A stretch of DNA of 64,000 nt. Origin: Microbacterium oleivorans (GTDB lineage Bacteria; Actinomycetota; Actinomycetes; Actinomycetales; Microbacteriaceae). Numbering within the stretch: position 1 is the first letter of the stretch; each line of letters begins with the position of its first letter. Positions 25,145 through 32,581 of this stretch are shown one piece after another. The notes beneath the pieces were generated by a model. That model saw only the letters and a list, made by a program, of their open reading frames with translations. It made no database searches and had not been told where the DNA came from. The stretch covers positions 1-64,000 of the forward strand of contig NZ_LSTV01000003.1 of the NCBI RefSeq assembly GCF_001644225.1, given 5' to 3'. The position numbers were made by a program, and so were the translations under genes.

Positions 25145-25295
25145 TCAGCGGAACGCCTCGACCTGTGTCTCGGCGTGCCGCGAGGACGACCCGCGCGCCC
25201 CTGTCCGCGAGAGCGAGGGCGGTTCCGCGGCCGACGCCGCTGGTCGCCCCGGTCACGACGACCGTGGCGTTCCGTAAACGTGCCCGCTGACTCAT
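25145..25295 (-). pseudogene. Truncated short-chain dehydrogenase (N-terminal fragment)
   Basis: From ATG 25295 the minus strand encodes a clear SDR Rossmann start: VVVTGATSGVGRG (about residues 11-23), ALALADRGARVVLAARR (about 25-41). Homology stops at about residue 43 and the frame ends in a non-SDR tail at 25104. A shifted frame reads ETQVEAFR then stop at 25145, which may be what is left of the C-terminus. Normal SDRs have 240-340 residues and need a YxxxK motif that is absent, so this is a deletion remnant. It abuts the TetR/MFS pair. Confidence 0.75.
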
Positions 25296-25390
25296 GCCCG
25301 CAGTGTGCGGGCGCTCGAATACAGGTCCGAGGGGGCTTGCGTGCGTCCCGAGTCAGCGCTATCGCGCGGAACGATGTGCGCGGATGCCGC

Positions 25391-25490
25391 CGGGTTCACG
25401 TACGTGTACGCAACAGATCCGGCCCGACACGCCGCACCGCCGGAGCGGGCGTCGGCGTGTCGCGCCGGATCTATTGCAACCGTGAACGGG
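25391..25490. repeat. REP-like inverted-repeat element, copy 1 (GATCC type)
   Basis: Nested arms: GTTCACG/CGTGAAC (25394-25400 and 25481-25487), GCAACAGATCCGG/CCGGATCTATTGC (one mismatch), then the core CCGACACGCCG and CGGCGTGTCG around a GC-rich loop. The element ends directly at the stop of the small acidic gene (25491). Three related copies are at 42927, 49475 and 50493. It may also work as a terminator. Confidence 0.8.
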
Positions 25491-25748
25491 TCAGAGGTCC
25501 TCGGGCGACAGGTCGCCTTCGCCCTCCTCGCCCAGCTCGACGACCACGGGGTCCTCGCCCTGCGATTCGGGCTGGATGTCGCTCGCGGCATACGTCTCTT
25601 CGGGATCCTCTGCCGGGGCATAGTCGAGGGGGCGCCCCTCGAACTCCGCGTCGGCCGCGGCGGTGTCGCCGACGGTCGTGTCGCCGAGCGGCGCATCGGC
25701 CGGGTCGAGGCGGATGCCGTCGTTGTCGCCGGTCTCGGGTGTGCTCAT
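25491..25748 (-). CDS. Small acidic protein of unknown function
   Basis: An 85-residue, strongly acidic, probably unstructured protein (many Asp/Glu; segments GIRLDPADAPLGDTTVGD, EDPEETYAASDIQPESQGED, ELGEEGEGDLSPEDL). No signal peptide, membrane segment or known domain. The ATG at 25748 has GGAAGGA about 8 bases upstream. The composition is like small acidic proteins seen in many Microbacteriaceae genomes; function unknown. It is bordered by a REP-like element at its 3' end. Confidence 0.65.
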   Translation of the reverse strand: MSTPETGDNDGIRLDPADAPLGDTTVGDTAAADAEFEGRPLDYAPAEDPEETYAASDIQPESQGEDPVVVELGEEGEGDLSPEDL

Positions 25749-25851
25749 GTCGCGGTCCTTCCTCGCGTGCCCGGGCGGTCGCACCGGGGCATCCACTCTG
25801 CGCTTCCTCGCCATCGGTCCGCAGGGGCTGTCGCCCACCGGGCGCCTCGGC

Positions 25852-25863
25852 TACCCTGCCGCG
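25852..25863 (+). promoter_or_regulatory. Predicted -10 box TACCCT of the phosphoesterase gene
   Basis: TACCCT (25852-25857) ends 6 bases before ATG 25864; no ribosome binding site is visible. Confidence 0.5.
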
Positions 25864-26358
25864 ATGACCACCCGGCTGCTCCTGATCTCCGACACGCACA
25901 TCCCCGGCCGCTCGCGACGCCTGCCCGACGCGGTAGTGCGAGAAGCGGATGCCGCTGACCTCACCGTCCATGCCGGGGACTGGGTCGCGGCATCCGTCCT
26001 CCACGACCTGCGACAGCACGGCGAGGTCCTCGGGGTCTACGGCAACAACGACGGCGAGGACCTGCGGGCCGTTCTGCCGGAGGTCGCGCGCCGCGAGGTC
26101 GAGGGCGTGCGGATCGCGGTCGTGCACGAGACGGGGCAGAAGCAGCGTCGCGAGGAACGGATGGACGTCGCCTACCCGGATGCCGACCTCCTGATCTTCG
26201 GCCACAGTCACATCCCGTGGGACACGACGACGCCGCGCGGCATGCGGCTGCTCAACCCCGGCTCACCGACGGATCGCCGTCGGCAGCCGGACCACACGTT
26301 CGTGACGCTGGAGCTCGCGGACGGCGGCATCCGCTCTGTCCGACTCCACAGCATCTGA
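25864..26358 (+). CDS. YfcE/MJ0936-family metallophosphoesterase
   Basis: A 164-residue calcineurin-like phosphoesterase. All metal-binding motifs are present: LISDTHIPG (about residues 7-15), HAGDWV (about 38-43), GNND (about 60-63), VVHE and FGHSHIPW (about 117-124), plus the closing NPGSPTDRR. The size and motif spacing fit the YfcE/MJ0936 group of phosphodiesterases. The natural substrate is unknown. A TACCCT box 6 bases upstream fixes the start at ATG 25864. Confidence 0.9.
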   Translation: MTTRLLLISDTHIPGRSRRLPDAVVREADAADLTVHAGDWVAASVLHDLRQHGEVLGVYGNNDGEDLRAVLPEVARREVEGVRIAVVHETGQKQRREERMDVAYPDADLLIFGHSHIPWDTTTPRGMRLLNPGSPTDRRRQPDHTFVTLELADGGIRSVRLHSI

Positions 26359-26425
26359 CGAGGTGCCCTCTGCCGCCGGAGGAGTACTATCGCTGTCGGA
26401 TTGCTAGAAAAGCGAGGTAAATCTC

Positions 26426-28039
26426 ATGGCGAAGGACTCCCGGCGGTGGTTCGGTCTCGTCTTCATCAGCGTCGCGGTCTCGCTCATCATCGTCGACTCG
26501 ACGATCGTGAACGTCGCGGTGCCCTCGATCGTCGAGGAGCTGAAGATCAGCTCGACCGAGGTGCAGTGGGTGCAGGAGGTCTACACCCTCGTCTTCGCCT
26601 CGCTGCTGCTGCTGTTCGGCGCCTTCGCGGACCGGTTCGGGCGACGGCGGATCATGCTGCTCGGCGTCGCGATCTTCGCCGCCTCGTCGGTGCTCGCGAG
26701 CTTCGCGCCGACCGGTGAGCTGCTGATCCTCGCCCGCTTCGTGCAGGGCATCGGCGGCGCCATGATCCTGCCGACCACCCTGTCGCTCATCAACTCGACC
26801 TTCCGCGGCCGCGAACGCGGCATCGCCTTCGCTGTCTGGGGCTCCACGATCGGCGGCATGGCCGCCGTCGGGCCGCTGCTCGGCGGATGGCTGACGACCG
26901 CGTTCTCGTGGCGGTGGGCGTTCGGCATCAACGTGCCGCTCGGGATCATCATCGTGATCGGCGTCCTGCTGACCGTCGCGGAATCCCGCGAGGCCCGCAA
27001 GCGGTCCATCGACGGTGTCGGAGCGCTCCTGTCGGTCATCCTCTTCGGCTCGCTCGTGTTCGGTCTCATCGAGGGCCGCACGTTCGGGTGGTGGACGGCC
27101 GAGGACGGGCTCACCATCGGCGGCTGGGAGTGGCCGTTGACGATCTCGCCGATCCCGTTCGCCTTCGCAGTGACCCTCGTCGCGCTCGTGCTCTTCGTCT
27201 GGTGGGGCCTGCGCCGTGCCCGCCGCGGACAGGACCCGCTGATCGACTTCTCGCTGCTGAGCATCTCGTCGTTCCGCAACGGCAACATTGCCGCCCTCGT
27301 CGTCTCGCTCGGCGAGTTCGGACTCATCCTCGCCCTGCCGCTGTGGCTGCAGTTCGTCCTCGGCTTCGACGCCCTGCAGGTGGGCTTCCTGCTGCTCGCC
27401 CTGGCGGGCGGCTCGTTTGTCGCGAGCGGTGCCGCGGGCGCGTTCAGCGGCAAGGTTCCGGCTGTCGTCGTGGTGCGCGTCGGCATCCTGGCCGAGATCG
27501 TCGGCATCGCGTGGGCCGGGTTCATCATCGGACCGGATGCCGCCTGGGGCTGGCTCATTCCGGCGCTCGCCGTGTACGGGTTCGGCGTCGGACTCGCGAC
27601 CGCGCAGCTCACCGGCGTCATCCTGCAGGATGTCCCGGTCGAGAAGTCGGGTCAGGGGTCGGGCATGCAGTCCACCGCGCGCCAGGTCGGCTCGGCGCTA
27701 GGCGTCGCGATCCTCGGGACCGTGCTGTTCACGACCACCGGAGGTGTGCTCGCGACATCCCTCGACGACGCCGGGGTGCCCGCCGCGCAGGCCGACACCG
27801 TCGTCTCGGCCGTCGTCGACTCGGCCGGCGCCGCGATCGCCGGGTTCGAGGCGGACCCGTCGCGGGCGCAGATCGCGGATGCCGCGCGTACCGCGTTCTC
27901 GGACGGCACCCGCGCCTCGGCGCTGACCGCCGCGGGCTTCCTGGTGATCGGCCTCGGCGCGACCTTCGCCCTTGGCTCAGGGCGCCGGCGTGAGGAGTCT
28001 CAGGAGCCGCGGCTGGCGGAGCGCGTCCAGGGATCGTAG
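26426..28039 (+). CDS. MFS drug transporter, DHA2 (EmrB/QacA) type
   Basis: A 537-residue, 14-helix drug:proton antiporter. Motifs: IIVDSTIVNVAVPSI in helix 1 (motif D1), FGAFADRFGRRRIML (motif A, about residues 65-79), LARFVQGIGGAMILPTT (motif B) and AVGPLLGGWLTTAFSWRW (motif C, about 150-167). AAGCGAGGT lies 8-10 bases before the ATG, a good ribosome binding site, and TACTAT at 26385-26390 may be the -10 box. No regulator is adjacent. The 3' end overlaps the convergent LigD-type gene by 40 bases. Confidence 0.92.
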   Translation: MAKDSRRWFGLVFISVAVSLIIVDSTIVNVAVPSIVEELKISSTEVQWVQEVYTLVFASLLLLFGAFADRFGRRRIMLLGVAIFAASSVLASFAPTGELLILARFVQGIGGAMILPTTLSLINSTFRGRERGIAFAVWGSTIGGMAAVGPLLGGWLTTAFSWRWAFGINVPLGIIIVIGVLLTVAESREARKRSIDGVGALLSVILFGSLVFGLIEGRTFGWWTAEDGLTIGGWEWPLTISPIPFAFAVTLVALVLFVWWGLRRARRGQDPLIDFSLLSISSFRNGNIAALVVSLGEFGLILALPLWLQFVLGFDALQVGFLLLALAGGSFVASGAAGAFSGKVPAVVVVRVGILAEIVGIAWAGFIIGPDAAWGWLIPALAVYGFGVGLATAQLTGVILQDVPVEKSGQGSGMQSTARQVGSALGVAILGTVLFTTTGGVLATSLDDAGVPAAQADTVVSAVVDSAGAAIAGFEADPSRAQIADAARTAFSDGTRASALTAAGFLVIGLGATFALGSGRRREESQEPRLAERVQGS

Positions 28040-29232
28040 TCGACCTCGAGCGGCTCCTGCGGGGGCCGCTCGGGTTCGGGGACGTGCTGCAAGTTGACGC
28101 GGACGCGGTACCAGAGCGAGCTCGATCCGCGCATGCCGTCGACGAGCACGTCGGCGGGGGAGAGGTGCCGGACGACGTCGGGATGCCGCGCCTTCCACCG
28201 CTCGAGACCTTCGAGGGCCTCGTCCTTCGTCGCGGCGCGCGAGATCTCGATGAGCGGCATCGTCGACTGGCGGCGCCCGGTGCCGTCGCCGCCCCGGGGC
28301 GCCTTCTCCGCGGGTCCCAGGCGCTCGGCGAGGTCGAGCAGTCGGCCCAGCGAACCGGGTGCGTCGTCGATGCCCGCGTGCGCGTCGCCGCGCTCGGCGA
28401 ACAGGGCGGGAACCGTGCGCATGGTGAACGCCTCGGGGCGGACCTCGCGCAGGTCGTCCCAGTCGACCGGCATCGACACGCGGGCGTCGGGGAGCGGGCG
28501 CACCGAGTAGGCCGAGGCGACCGTGCGGTCCTTCGCGTTCTGGTTGAAGTCGACGAACACGCTCTCGCCGCGTTCCTCCTTCCACCAGTGCGCCGTCGCG
28601 AGCCCCGGCGCGCGGTTCTCGACTTCGCGCGCGAACGCCTGCGCGGCCAGTCGCACCTGCGGGTAGTCGTGGGCACGGTCGGTGCGGACCAGGATGTGGA
28701 TGCCGCGCGACCCCGACGTCTTCGGCCAGCCCACGAGCCCCACGTCGGCGAGCACGTCGCGCGCGACGAAGGCGACGTCGACGATCTGCGTCCAGTCCAC
28801 GCCGGGCATCGGGTCGAGGTCGATCCGGAGCTCGTCCGGGTGGTCGAGGTCGTCGGCGCGGACCGGATGCGGGTTGAGGTCGAGGCATCCGAGCCCCACC
28901 GCCCAGACCAGGCCCGCGGCATCCCGGATCACTGCCTCTTCGGCGCTCGTCCCCGAGGCGTAGCGGAGCGTCGCGGTCGACACGAAGTCCGGCCGGTTCT
29001 CGGGCACGCGCTTCTGGAAGAACGCCTCCTGGCCGATGCCCTTCACGAAGCGCTTCAGCACCATCGGGCGATCGGCCACGCCGCGGAGGGCGCCGTCGGC
29101 GACGGCGAGGTAATAGTCGGCGAGGTCGCGCTTGGTGATGCCCGGCTCGGGGAACACCACCTTGTCGGGGCTCGAGAGCCGCACCTCGTGCCCGTCGACC
29201 TCGAGCGTGACCGCGTCGTCCTTCTTCGCCAT
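28000..29232 (-). CDS. Stand-alone LigD-type primase-polymerase (NHEJ polymerase domain)
   Basis: A 410-residue archaeo-eukaryotic primase-like polymerase, as in the polymerase domain of LigD used in non-homologous end joining. Catalytic features: ELRIDLDPMPG with the two Asp ligands (about residues 134-144), GSRGIHILVR (about 171-180) and the third acidic residue in VFVDFNQNAKDRT (about 224-236). Ligase and nuclease domains are absent, so the protein would need a separate ligase and Ku, neither of which is in the window. The last ~100 residues (TMPLIEISRAATKDEALEG onward) are an extension. The 3' end overlaps the DHA2 gene. Confidence 0.9.
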   Translation of the reverse strand: MAKKDDAVTLEVDGHEVRLSSPDKVVFPEPGITKRDLADYYLAVADGALRGVADRPMVLKRFVKGIGQEAFFQKRVPENRPDFVSTATLRYASGTSAEEAVIRDAAGLVWAVGLGCLDLNPHPVRADDLDHPDELRIDLDPMPGVDWTQIVDVAFVARDVLADVGLVGWPKTSGSRGIHILVRTDRAHDYPQVRLAAQAFAREVENRAPGLATAHWWKEERGESVFVDFNQNAKDRTVASAYSVRPLPDARVSMPVDWDDLREVRPEAFTMRTVPALFAERGDAHAGIDDAPGSLGRLLDLAERLGPAEKAPRGGDGTGRRQSTMPLIEISRAATKDEALEGLERWKARHPDVVRHLSPADVLVDGMRGSSSLWYRVRVNLQHVPEPERPPQEPLEVDYDPWTRSASRGS

Positions 29233-29332
29233 GCGCCCGGTCTACCCCGCCCGGGCCGGCCCCGCCACGGGGTTGCGGCGCGGCTGTGTCTACGATCGAG
29301 AGGTCCCGTCCGGCATCCCTCCTGGAGGTCCC

Positions 29333-30628
29333 ATGTCCACGCCCGTGTCCGGCACGGCCGCACTCGACCACGCCGCCGACCTGGCCGACTTCGTCGCTGC
29401 CTCGCCGTCGAGCTACCACGCCGCAGCCGAGGTCGCCCGTCGACTGCGCGAGGTCGGCTTCCGCGAGCTCGACGAGCGCGAGGCCTGGCCGGCGCAGCCC
29501 GGTGGCCGGTTCCTGGTGGTCCGCGACGGTGCGGTGCTCGCCTGGATCGTCCCGGAGAGAGCGGATGCCGCGACCGGCGTCCACGTCTTCGGGGCCCACA
29601 GCGACTCACCCGCCTTGAAGCTCAAGCCCCGCCCCACGACCGGGTCGCACGGATGGCTGCAGGCCGGCGTCGAGGTCTACGGCGGGCCGCTGCTGAACTC
29701 ATGGCTCGACCGTGAGCTGCGCCTCGCGGGTCGCCTCGTGCTCGACGACGGCACGAGCGTCCTCGCCGCGACCGGACCGCTCCTGCGCCTGCCGCAGCTC
29801 GCGATCCACCTCGACCGCGAGGTCAACGACGGGCTGGCCCTCGACCGGCAGCGGCAGACCCAGCCGGTCTGGGGTCTGGGGGACGCCGACTCGGCGGATC
29901 TGCTCGGCGAGCTCGCGGCGCAGGCCGACGTCGACGCGACCCGCATCCGCGGATACGACGTGGTCACGGCGGATGCCGCACGCGGCGCGGTCTTCGGCAA
30001 GGACGATGCGTTCTTCGCCTCGGGGCGGCTCGACGACCTCGCATCGGTGCACGCCGGTGTCGTCGCGCTCGCGCGCGCGGCGGACGGGTTCGACGGGGAG
30101 CGCATCGCGATGCTCGCCGTCTTCGACCACGAGGAGGTCGGCTCCGCCACCCGCTCGGGTGCCGCCGGGCCCTTCCTCGCCGACGTGCTCGAGCGGATCC
30201 AGCTGAGCCTCGGCGCCGACCGCGAGCAGCAGCTGCGCGCCCTCGCGTCGTCGTGGTGCGTCTCGAGCGACGTCGGCCACGCCGTGCACCCCAACTACGC
30301 CGAGAAGCACGACCCCGTCGTCCAGCCGCGGCTCGGGTCCGGCCCGATCCTCAAGATCAACGCGAACCAGCGCTACGCGACCGACGGCGCCGGGGCCGCC
30401 GCGTGGCACGGCTGGTGCGAGGCCGCCGGTGTCGGCTCGCAGGAGTTCGTCTCGAACAACGCGGTGCCGTGCGGCTCGACCATCGGACCGATCACGGCGA
30501 CGCGACTGGGCATCGCGACGGTCGACGTCGGCATCCCCATCCTGTCGATGCACTCGGCGCGGGAGCTCGCTGGCGTCACCGACCTGTACGACCTCGCCCG
30601 CGTCGCCGAGGCGGTCTTCACCTCCTGA
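29333..30628 (+). CDS. M18-family metalloaminopeptidase
   Basis: A 431-residue cytoplasmic zinc aminopeptidase of the M18 (aspartyl aminopeptidase) family. Landmarks are HVFGAHSDSPALKLKP (zinc His, about residues 83-98), GVEVYGGPLLNSWLDRELR (about 107-125), AVFDHEEVGSATRSGA (catalytic Glu pair), HAVHPNYAEKHDP and ILSMHSARELAG with the last His ligand. Length fits the family. CTGGAGG lies 5 bases before ATG 29333, so this gene has a leader and normal ribosome binding. It is followed by a large hairpin. Confidence 0.93.
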   Translation: MSTPVSGTAALDHAADLADFVAASPSSYHAAAEVARRLREVGFRELDEREAWPAQPGGRFLVVRDGAVLAWIVPERADAATGVHVFGAHSDSPALKLKPRPTTGSHGWLQAGVEVYGGPLLNSWLDRELRLAGRLVLDDGTSVLAATGPLLRLPQLAIHLDREVNDGLALDRQRQTQPVWGLGDADSADLLGELAAQADVDATRIRGYDVVTADAARGAVFGKDDAFFASGRLDDLASVHAGVVALARAADGFDGERIAMLAVFDHEEVGSATRSGAAGPFLADVLERIQLSLGADREQQLRALASSWCVSSDVGHAVHPNYAEKHDPVVQPRLGSGPILKINANQRYATDGAGAAAWHGWCEAAGVGSQEFVSNNAVPCGSTIGPITATRLGIATVDVGIPILSMHSARELAGVTDLYDLARVAEAVFTS

Positions 30629-30636
30629 AACGGCGA

Positions 30637-30678
30637 ATGCCGCGGGTCCGCCGACGTGGTGTCGGGGACCCGCGGCAT
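30637..30678. terminator. Bidirectional terminator hairpin
   Basis: ATGCCGCGGGTCC (30637-30649) pairs with GGACCCGCGGCAT (30666-30678), and an inner stem CCGAC/GTCGG extends it to 18 bp with a 5-base loop and one unpaired G. It lies between the convergent M18 and transglycosylase-like genes. Confidence 0.8.
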
Positions 30679-30695
30679 CCGGGGTCGTGCGGGGG

Positions 30696-31718
30696 TCAGT
30701 ACCAGCCGTTGGACTGGGAGTGGCCCCACGCGCCGCAGGGGCTGCCGTAGCGGCCGTCGATGTAACCGAGGCCCCAGGCGATCTGCGTCGCGGGGTTCGT
30801 CTTCCAGTCGGAGCCGGCGCTGCCCATCTTGCTGCCGGGCAGGGCCTGCGGGATGCCGTAGGCGCCGCTCGAGGAGTTGTAGGCCTGGTAGTTCCAGCCC
30901 GACTCCTTGTTCCACAGCGAGACGAGGCACGAGAACTGGTCGTCGCCCCAGCCGTAGTTTCCGAGCATGCTGCGCGCGGTCGCCTGCGCGGCGCCGGCGG
31001 ACGTGCCCGAGGCGGCGCGCTTGGTCGTACCGGCGGAGCTCGACGAGCCCGACGACGACGAGCTGGAGGAGGTGGACCGGGATGCCTCGGCCGCGGCAGC
31101 CTCTTCGGCGGCCTTCTTCTCGGCGGCGGCCTTCGCGGCAGCCTCGGCCTTGCGCTTCTCCTCGGCCAGGCGCTCCTTCTCCTTCTGGATGGCGGCGTCC
31201 AGGCGGCCCTGGAGCGCGCCCGTCTGCTCGTTCACCTCGGCCACGGCCTCTTCGACGGCGGCGGTGGCGTCGCGCGTGTCGAGCAGCAGCGGGAGGGCGG
31301 AGACGTTCTCGAGGTCCGAGACGGCCTGAGCGAGGTCATCGGTCTCGACCGTGGTGTCGTCCGTTCCGACGTCCAGCTTCGAGGAGGCGATGTCCGCCGT
31401 GACCTTCTTCGAGGCCGCGACCGCGTCGTCGGCGCGGTCGAGCGTCGACTGGATCTTCGAGGCGGGGACCGAGGTGGCGACGCCGGCGGTGATCGAGTCG
31501 GGCAGTGCCTTCGTGAACGAGGCCAGCGCGATCGCCGGAGTCGATTCGGCACGTGCCGTGGCCGGAGCGGGGGCCATGGCGGTGGCGCTCGCGGCGATGG
31601 CGAACGCAGTGGTCAACGTCGTGAGGACGAGGACCGGACGGCGCCGGAGTCGGCGTGCGTCGGTGCGGGTCGTGCGGATGGATCGGCGGGTGGGGGTGGA
31701 TGGCGTGTCTGTAGGCAT
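30696..31718 (-). CDS. Secreted lytic-transglycosylase-like protein
   Basis: A 340-residue exported protein. Signal peptide about residues 18-52 (VLVLTTLTTAFAIAASATA), then a helical region with a Lys/Glu/Ala coiled coil (about 165-215), a Ser-rich linker (about 222-240), and a C-terminal lysozyme-like domain (about 262-340). The catalytic Glu is in LWNKESGWNYQAYN; AYGIPQALPG and TQIAWGLGYIDGRYG are typical of resuscitation/transglycosylase-type domains. It probably cleaves or remodels peptidoglycan. A direct repeat CGTTAC-N5-CGTTAC (31818-31834) lies about 100 bases upstream. The ATG at 31718 has only a weak ribosome binding site. Confidence 0.85.
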   Translation of the reverse strand: MPTDTPSTPTRRSIRTTRTDARRLRRRPVLVLTTLTTAFAIAASATAMAPAPATARAESTPAIALASFTKALPDSITAGVATSVPASKIQSTLDRADDAVAASKKVTADIASSKLDVGTDDTTVETDDLAQAVSDLENVSALPLLLDTRDATAAVEEAVAEVNEQTGALQGRLDAAIQKEKERLAEEKRKAEAAAKAAAEKKAAEEAAAAEASRSTSSSSSSSGSSSSAGTTKRAASGTSAGAAQATARSMLGNYGWGDDQFSCLVSLWNKESGWNYQAYNSSSGAYGIPQALPGSKMGSAGSDWKTNPATQIAWGLGYIDGRYGSPCGAWGHSQSNGWY

Positions 31719-31817
31719 GCAGAAAGAAAGGTTCCGTGTAGCGAGAACACGCTCCGATGGAGCGCGCGTGTCCGTTCGGGCGGGCACGAGTCGCCCACTC
31801 TGTCCCACGTTCCTGGG

Positions 31818-31834
31818 CGTTACCCGAACGTTAC
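31818..31834 (-). promoter_or_regulatory. Direct repeat GTAACG-N5-GTAACG upstream of the transglycosylase-like gene
   Basis: On the minus strand two GTAACG hexamers stand 11 bases apart (start to start), about one helical turn, 100 bases before the start codon. Tandem GTAAC-type hexamers at this spacing resemble binding sites of the cell-wall response regulator MtrA in actinobacteria. The identity of the regulator is inferred. Confidence 0.4.
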
Positions 31835-31922
31835 CTGGGCAGTCACGCCATCGACGGTGCCCGAAAAAGGCCTGATCACGATCCCTGGGAAGTTGCTGAC
31901 GCGGCCCCTCGGGTGTCGTCAG

Positions 31923-31932
31923 CGATATATCG
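31923..31932. promoter_or_regulatory. CGATATATCG palindrome before the padR gene
   Basis: A perfect 10-bp AT-rich palindrome 33 bases before the padR ATG, followed by a related half GGCTATCGG. AT-rich ATAT-centred palindromes of this kind are frequent autoregulatory sites of PadR regulators, and this one may also overlap the promoter. Confidence 0.55.
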
Positions 31933-31964
31933 TTGGCTATCGGTCACCATCTGAAGGAGACATC

Positions 31965-32576
31965 ATGAACAGCTCATTCGGCTCGCAGGGCTTCGGTTCG
32001 GGCGGCTTCGGCGGCGGCGGTCGCGGCTTCGGATCGGGGTCCCAGGGCTTCGACCTCAGCGGCCTCGGCGCGAATCTCATGGAGGCGTTCGAACAGTTCC
32101 GCACCCAGTTCGACCAGCGTCCCGCGTCCCCCCGGATGAGCCGCGGCGACGTCCGCACCGCGGTGCTCGCCCTCCTCGCCGAGAAGCCGATGCACGGGTA
32201 TCAGATCATCCAGGAGATCGACTCGCGGAGCGGCGGGTCGTGGAAGCCGAGCGCCGGCTCGGTCTACCCCACCCTTCAGCTCCTTGCCGACGAGGGCCTG
32301 ATCGTCGCCGAGGAGGCGAACGGTCGCAAGACCTACTCGCTGACGGACGCCGGCCGTATGGTCGCCGAGGAGGCCGTGGGATCGGCCCCGTGGGAGACCG
32401 CCGCGCCGCAGAAGGAGCACCCGCACCGCGCGACCGCGCTGCCCAAGGCGGGCGTCGAGCTCGCCCAGGCCGCCGCGCAGGTGGCGCGCTCCGGCTCTCC
32501 CGAGCAGGTGGCACAGGCCGTCGAGATCCTCGACGAGGCCCGCCGCCGGCTTTACGCCCTGCTCGCGCAGGGCTGA
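31965..32576 (+). CDS. PadR-family regulator with Gly/Phe-rich N-terminal tail
   Basis: A 203-residue regulator. Residues 1-30 are an unusual Gly/Ser/Phe-rich repeat (SFGSQGFGSGGFGGGGRGF). The PadR winged helix spans about 60-140 (DVRTAVLALLAEKPMHGYQI, GGSWKPSAGSVYPTLQLLAD, GRKTYSLTDAGR). The C-terminal part (about 160-203) is helical and may dimerise. GAAGGAG sits about 7 bases before ATG 31965. It is followed 5 bases later by the UbiB-like kinase gene, so the two form an operon that it likely autoregulates through the palindrome at 31923. Confidence 0.9.
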   Translation: MNSSFGSQGFGSGGFGGGGRGFGSGSQGFDLSGLGANLMEAFEQFRTQFDQRPASPRMSRGDVRTAVLALLAEKPMHGYQIIQEIDSRSGGSWKPSAGSVYPTLQLLADEGLIVAEEANGRKTYSLTDAGRMVAEEAVGSAPWETAAPQKEHPHRATALPKAGVELAQAAAQVARSGSPEQVAQAVEILDEARRRLYALLAQG

Positions 32577-32581
32577 CCCGC

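Noticed and set aside
28000-29232. Complete NHEJ ligase LigD
   Set aside because: Only the polymerase-type domain is present; there is no ligase KxDG motif or nuclease domain.
30696-31808. Upstream start at 31808 for the transglycosylase-like gene
   Set aside because: It would put 30 extra residues before the signal peptide; ATG 31718 places the signal sequence near the N-terminus.
31719-31964. c-di-AMP (ydaO-type) riboswitch upstream of the transglycosylase-like gene
   Set aside because: Such switches precede wall-hydrolase genes in actinobacteria, but the conserved riboswitch segments could not be found in this 246-base region; only the GTAACG repeat is clear.
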